Source: Patescibacteria group bacterium
Lineage (GTDB): Bacteria; Patescibacteriota; Minisyncoccia; Minisyncoccales; JASEJS01
Direction: 5' to 3'
Assembly: GCA_030016765.1 (NCBI GenBank)
Contig: JASEJS010000031.1
Span: 1,513 to 7,597, forward strand
DNA: 6,085 nucleotides
The notes under the pieces were generated by a model. The model made no database searches. It was given only the letters and a program-made list of their open reading frames with translations, and was not told the origin of the DNA. Below are positions 6,023-6,085 of this stretch, piece by piece. The first letter of the stretch is position 1. Every line of letters begins with the position of its first letter. The translations under genes and the position numbers were made by a program.

Positions 6023-6085
6023 AATTTTTTACTCCAAAAACCTAAAAGTGGAAGTGTTTGGTTCATAATATTTTGGATTTTTTCA
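6019..6085 (-). CDS. 3' end of a PsbP-like paralog (copy D), truncated by window edge
   Basis: Only 21 codons plus the stop are visible. They read EKIQNIMNQTL and then PLLGFWSKKL before TGA. The first part aligns in frame with the ends of copies C (KKIQEIFFPML) and A (FNQMLSTFKFLK). The second part does not, because one base is missing relative to copy A near 6049-6057. Restoring it would give LPTFRFLE and a TAA at 6031-6029, the normal family ending. As it stands, the frame runs ten bases further and ends in an ATGA overlap with the next gene. The bulk of the gene lies outside the window, so I cannot say whether the rest is intact. The family link rests on the tail alone. Confidence 0.65.
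   Translation of the reverse strand, partial: EKIQNIMNQTLPLLGFWSKKL
6029..6063 (-). repeat. 35-base C-terminal tail repeat, copy D
   Basis: This tail is one base shorter than the others, with the gap between AACCAAACACTTCC and ACTTTTAGGTTTTT on the coding strand. The rest aligns with copy A to the TAA. Confidence 0.7.
6032..6035 (-). promoter_or_regulatory. ribosome binding site GGAG for the four-helix membrane gene
   Basis: GGAG lies nine bases before the ATG at 6022 and is the clearest Shine-Dalgarno in the window. It falls inside the conserved tail of copy D (TTTTTGGAGTAA). The corresponding places in copies A (GAAG) and B (GGAA) also sit next to a stop codon and shortly before the next gene's start, so the family tail may double as an initiation signal for whatever follows. 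Confidence 0.5.

Noticed and set aside
3310..6063. CRISPR array, insertion sequence or phage module behind the repeats
   Set aside because: The repeats are coding, irregularly spaced and have no spacers, terminal inverted repeats, transposase or integrase nearby; gene duplication is sufficient.

Overview
The window is AT-rich, tightly packed bacterial DNA. Its gene style resembles a candidate-phylum bacterium (Patescibacteria/CPR, Parcubacteria-like). The reasons are a divergent MiaA with an FGLEYRFIAQYLQG segment, several small envelope proteins with a FSKIW-type N-terminal anchor, a PsbP-like module opening with W-K-x-Y-x-N-E-x-Y-G-F-E, and weak Shine-Dalgarno signals. This placement is inferred from protein style; there is no rRNA or other phylogenetic marker. 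TGA is read as stop, because two paralogs end at the same aligned codon, one with TGA and one with TAA. That argues against the TGA-recoding CPR groups.

Layout: a 5'-truncated miaA (tRNA dimethylallyltransferase) on the + strand covers the first 661 bases. It converges, across an 11-base gap, on a minus-strand cluster that fills the rest of the window. In transcription order (right to left) the cluster is: the 3' end of a PsbP-like paralog (copy D, 6085-6019); an orphan four-helix membrane protein (6022-5450) overlapping it by ATGA; an intact anchored PsbP-like protein (copy C, 5446-4697); a 159-base spacer with a degraded PsbP-like 3' end (copy B) and a possible promoter; a polytopic membrane protein with a pilin-like soluble tail (4537-3923); a frameshifted PsbP-like gene (copy A, 3879-3310); and a large anchored DUF3160 protein (3288-673). 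The minus-strand genes look like one or two operons making cell-surface proteins: most have an N-terminal membrane helix, a charged or proline-rich linker and an extracytoplasmic domain.

The most notable structure is a family of four related PsbP-like genes or remnants in about 2.8 kb, interleaved with unrelated membrane-protein genes. All four share a block of about 36 bases at the C-terminus. Copies A and C also share about 195 bases at the 5' end. Three of the four copies are damaged: A has a 1-base insertion that separates the membrane anchor from the domain, B is only a tail, and D has a 1-base deletion that replaces its last residues. The 2.6-kb DUF3160 frame and the visible miaA frame are clean, so the damage is concentrated in the repeated family. 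This could reflect gene decay, frameshift-based switching or local sequence error. The window alone cannot tell which.
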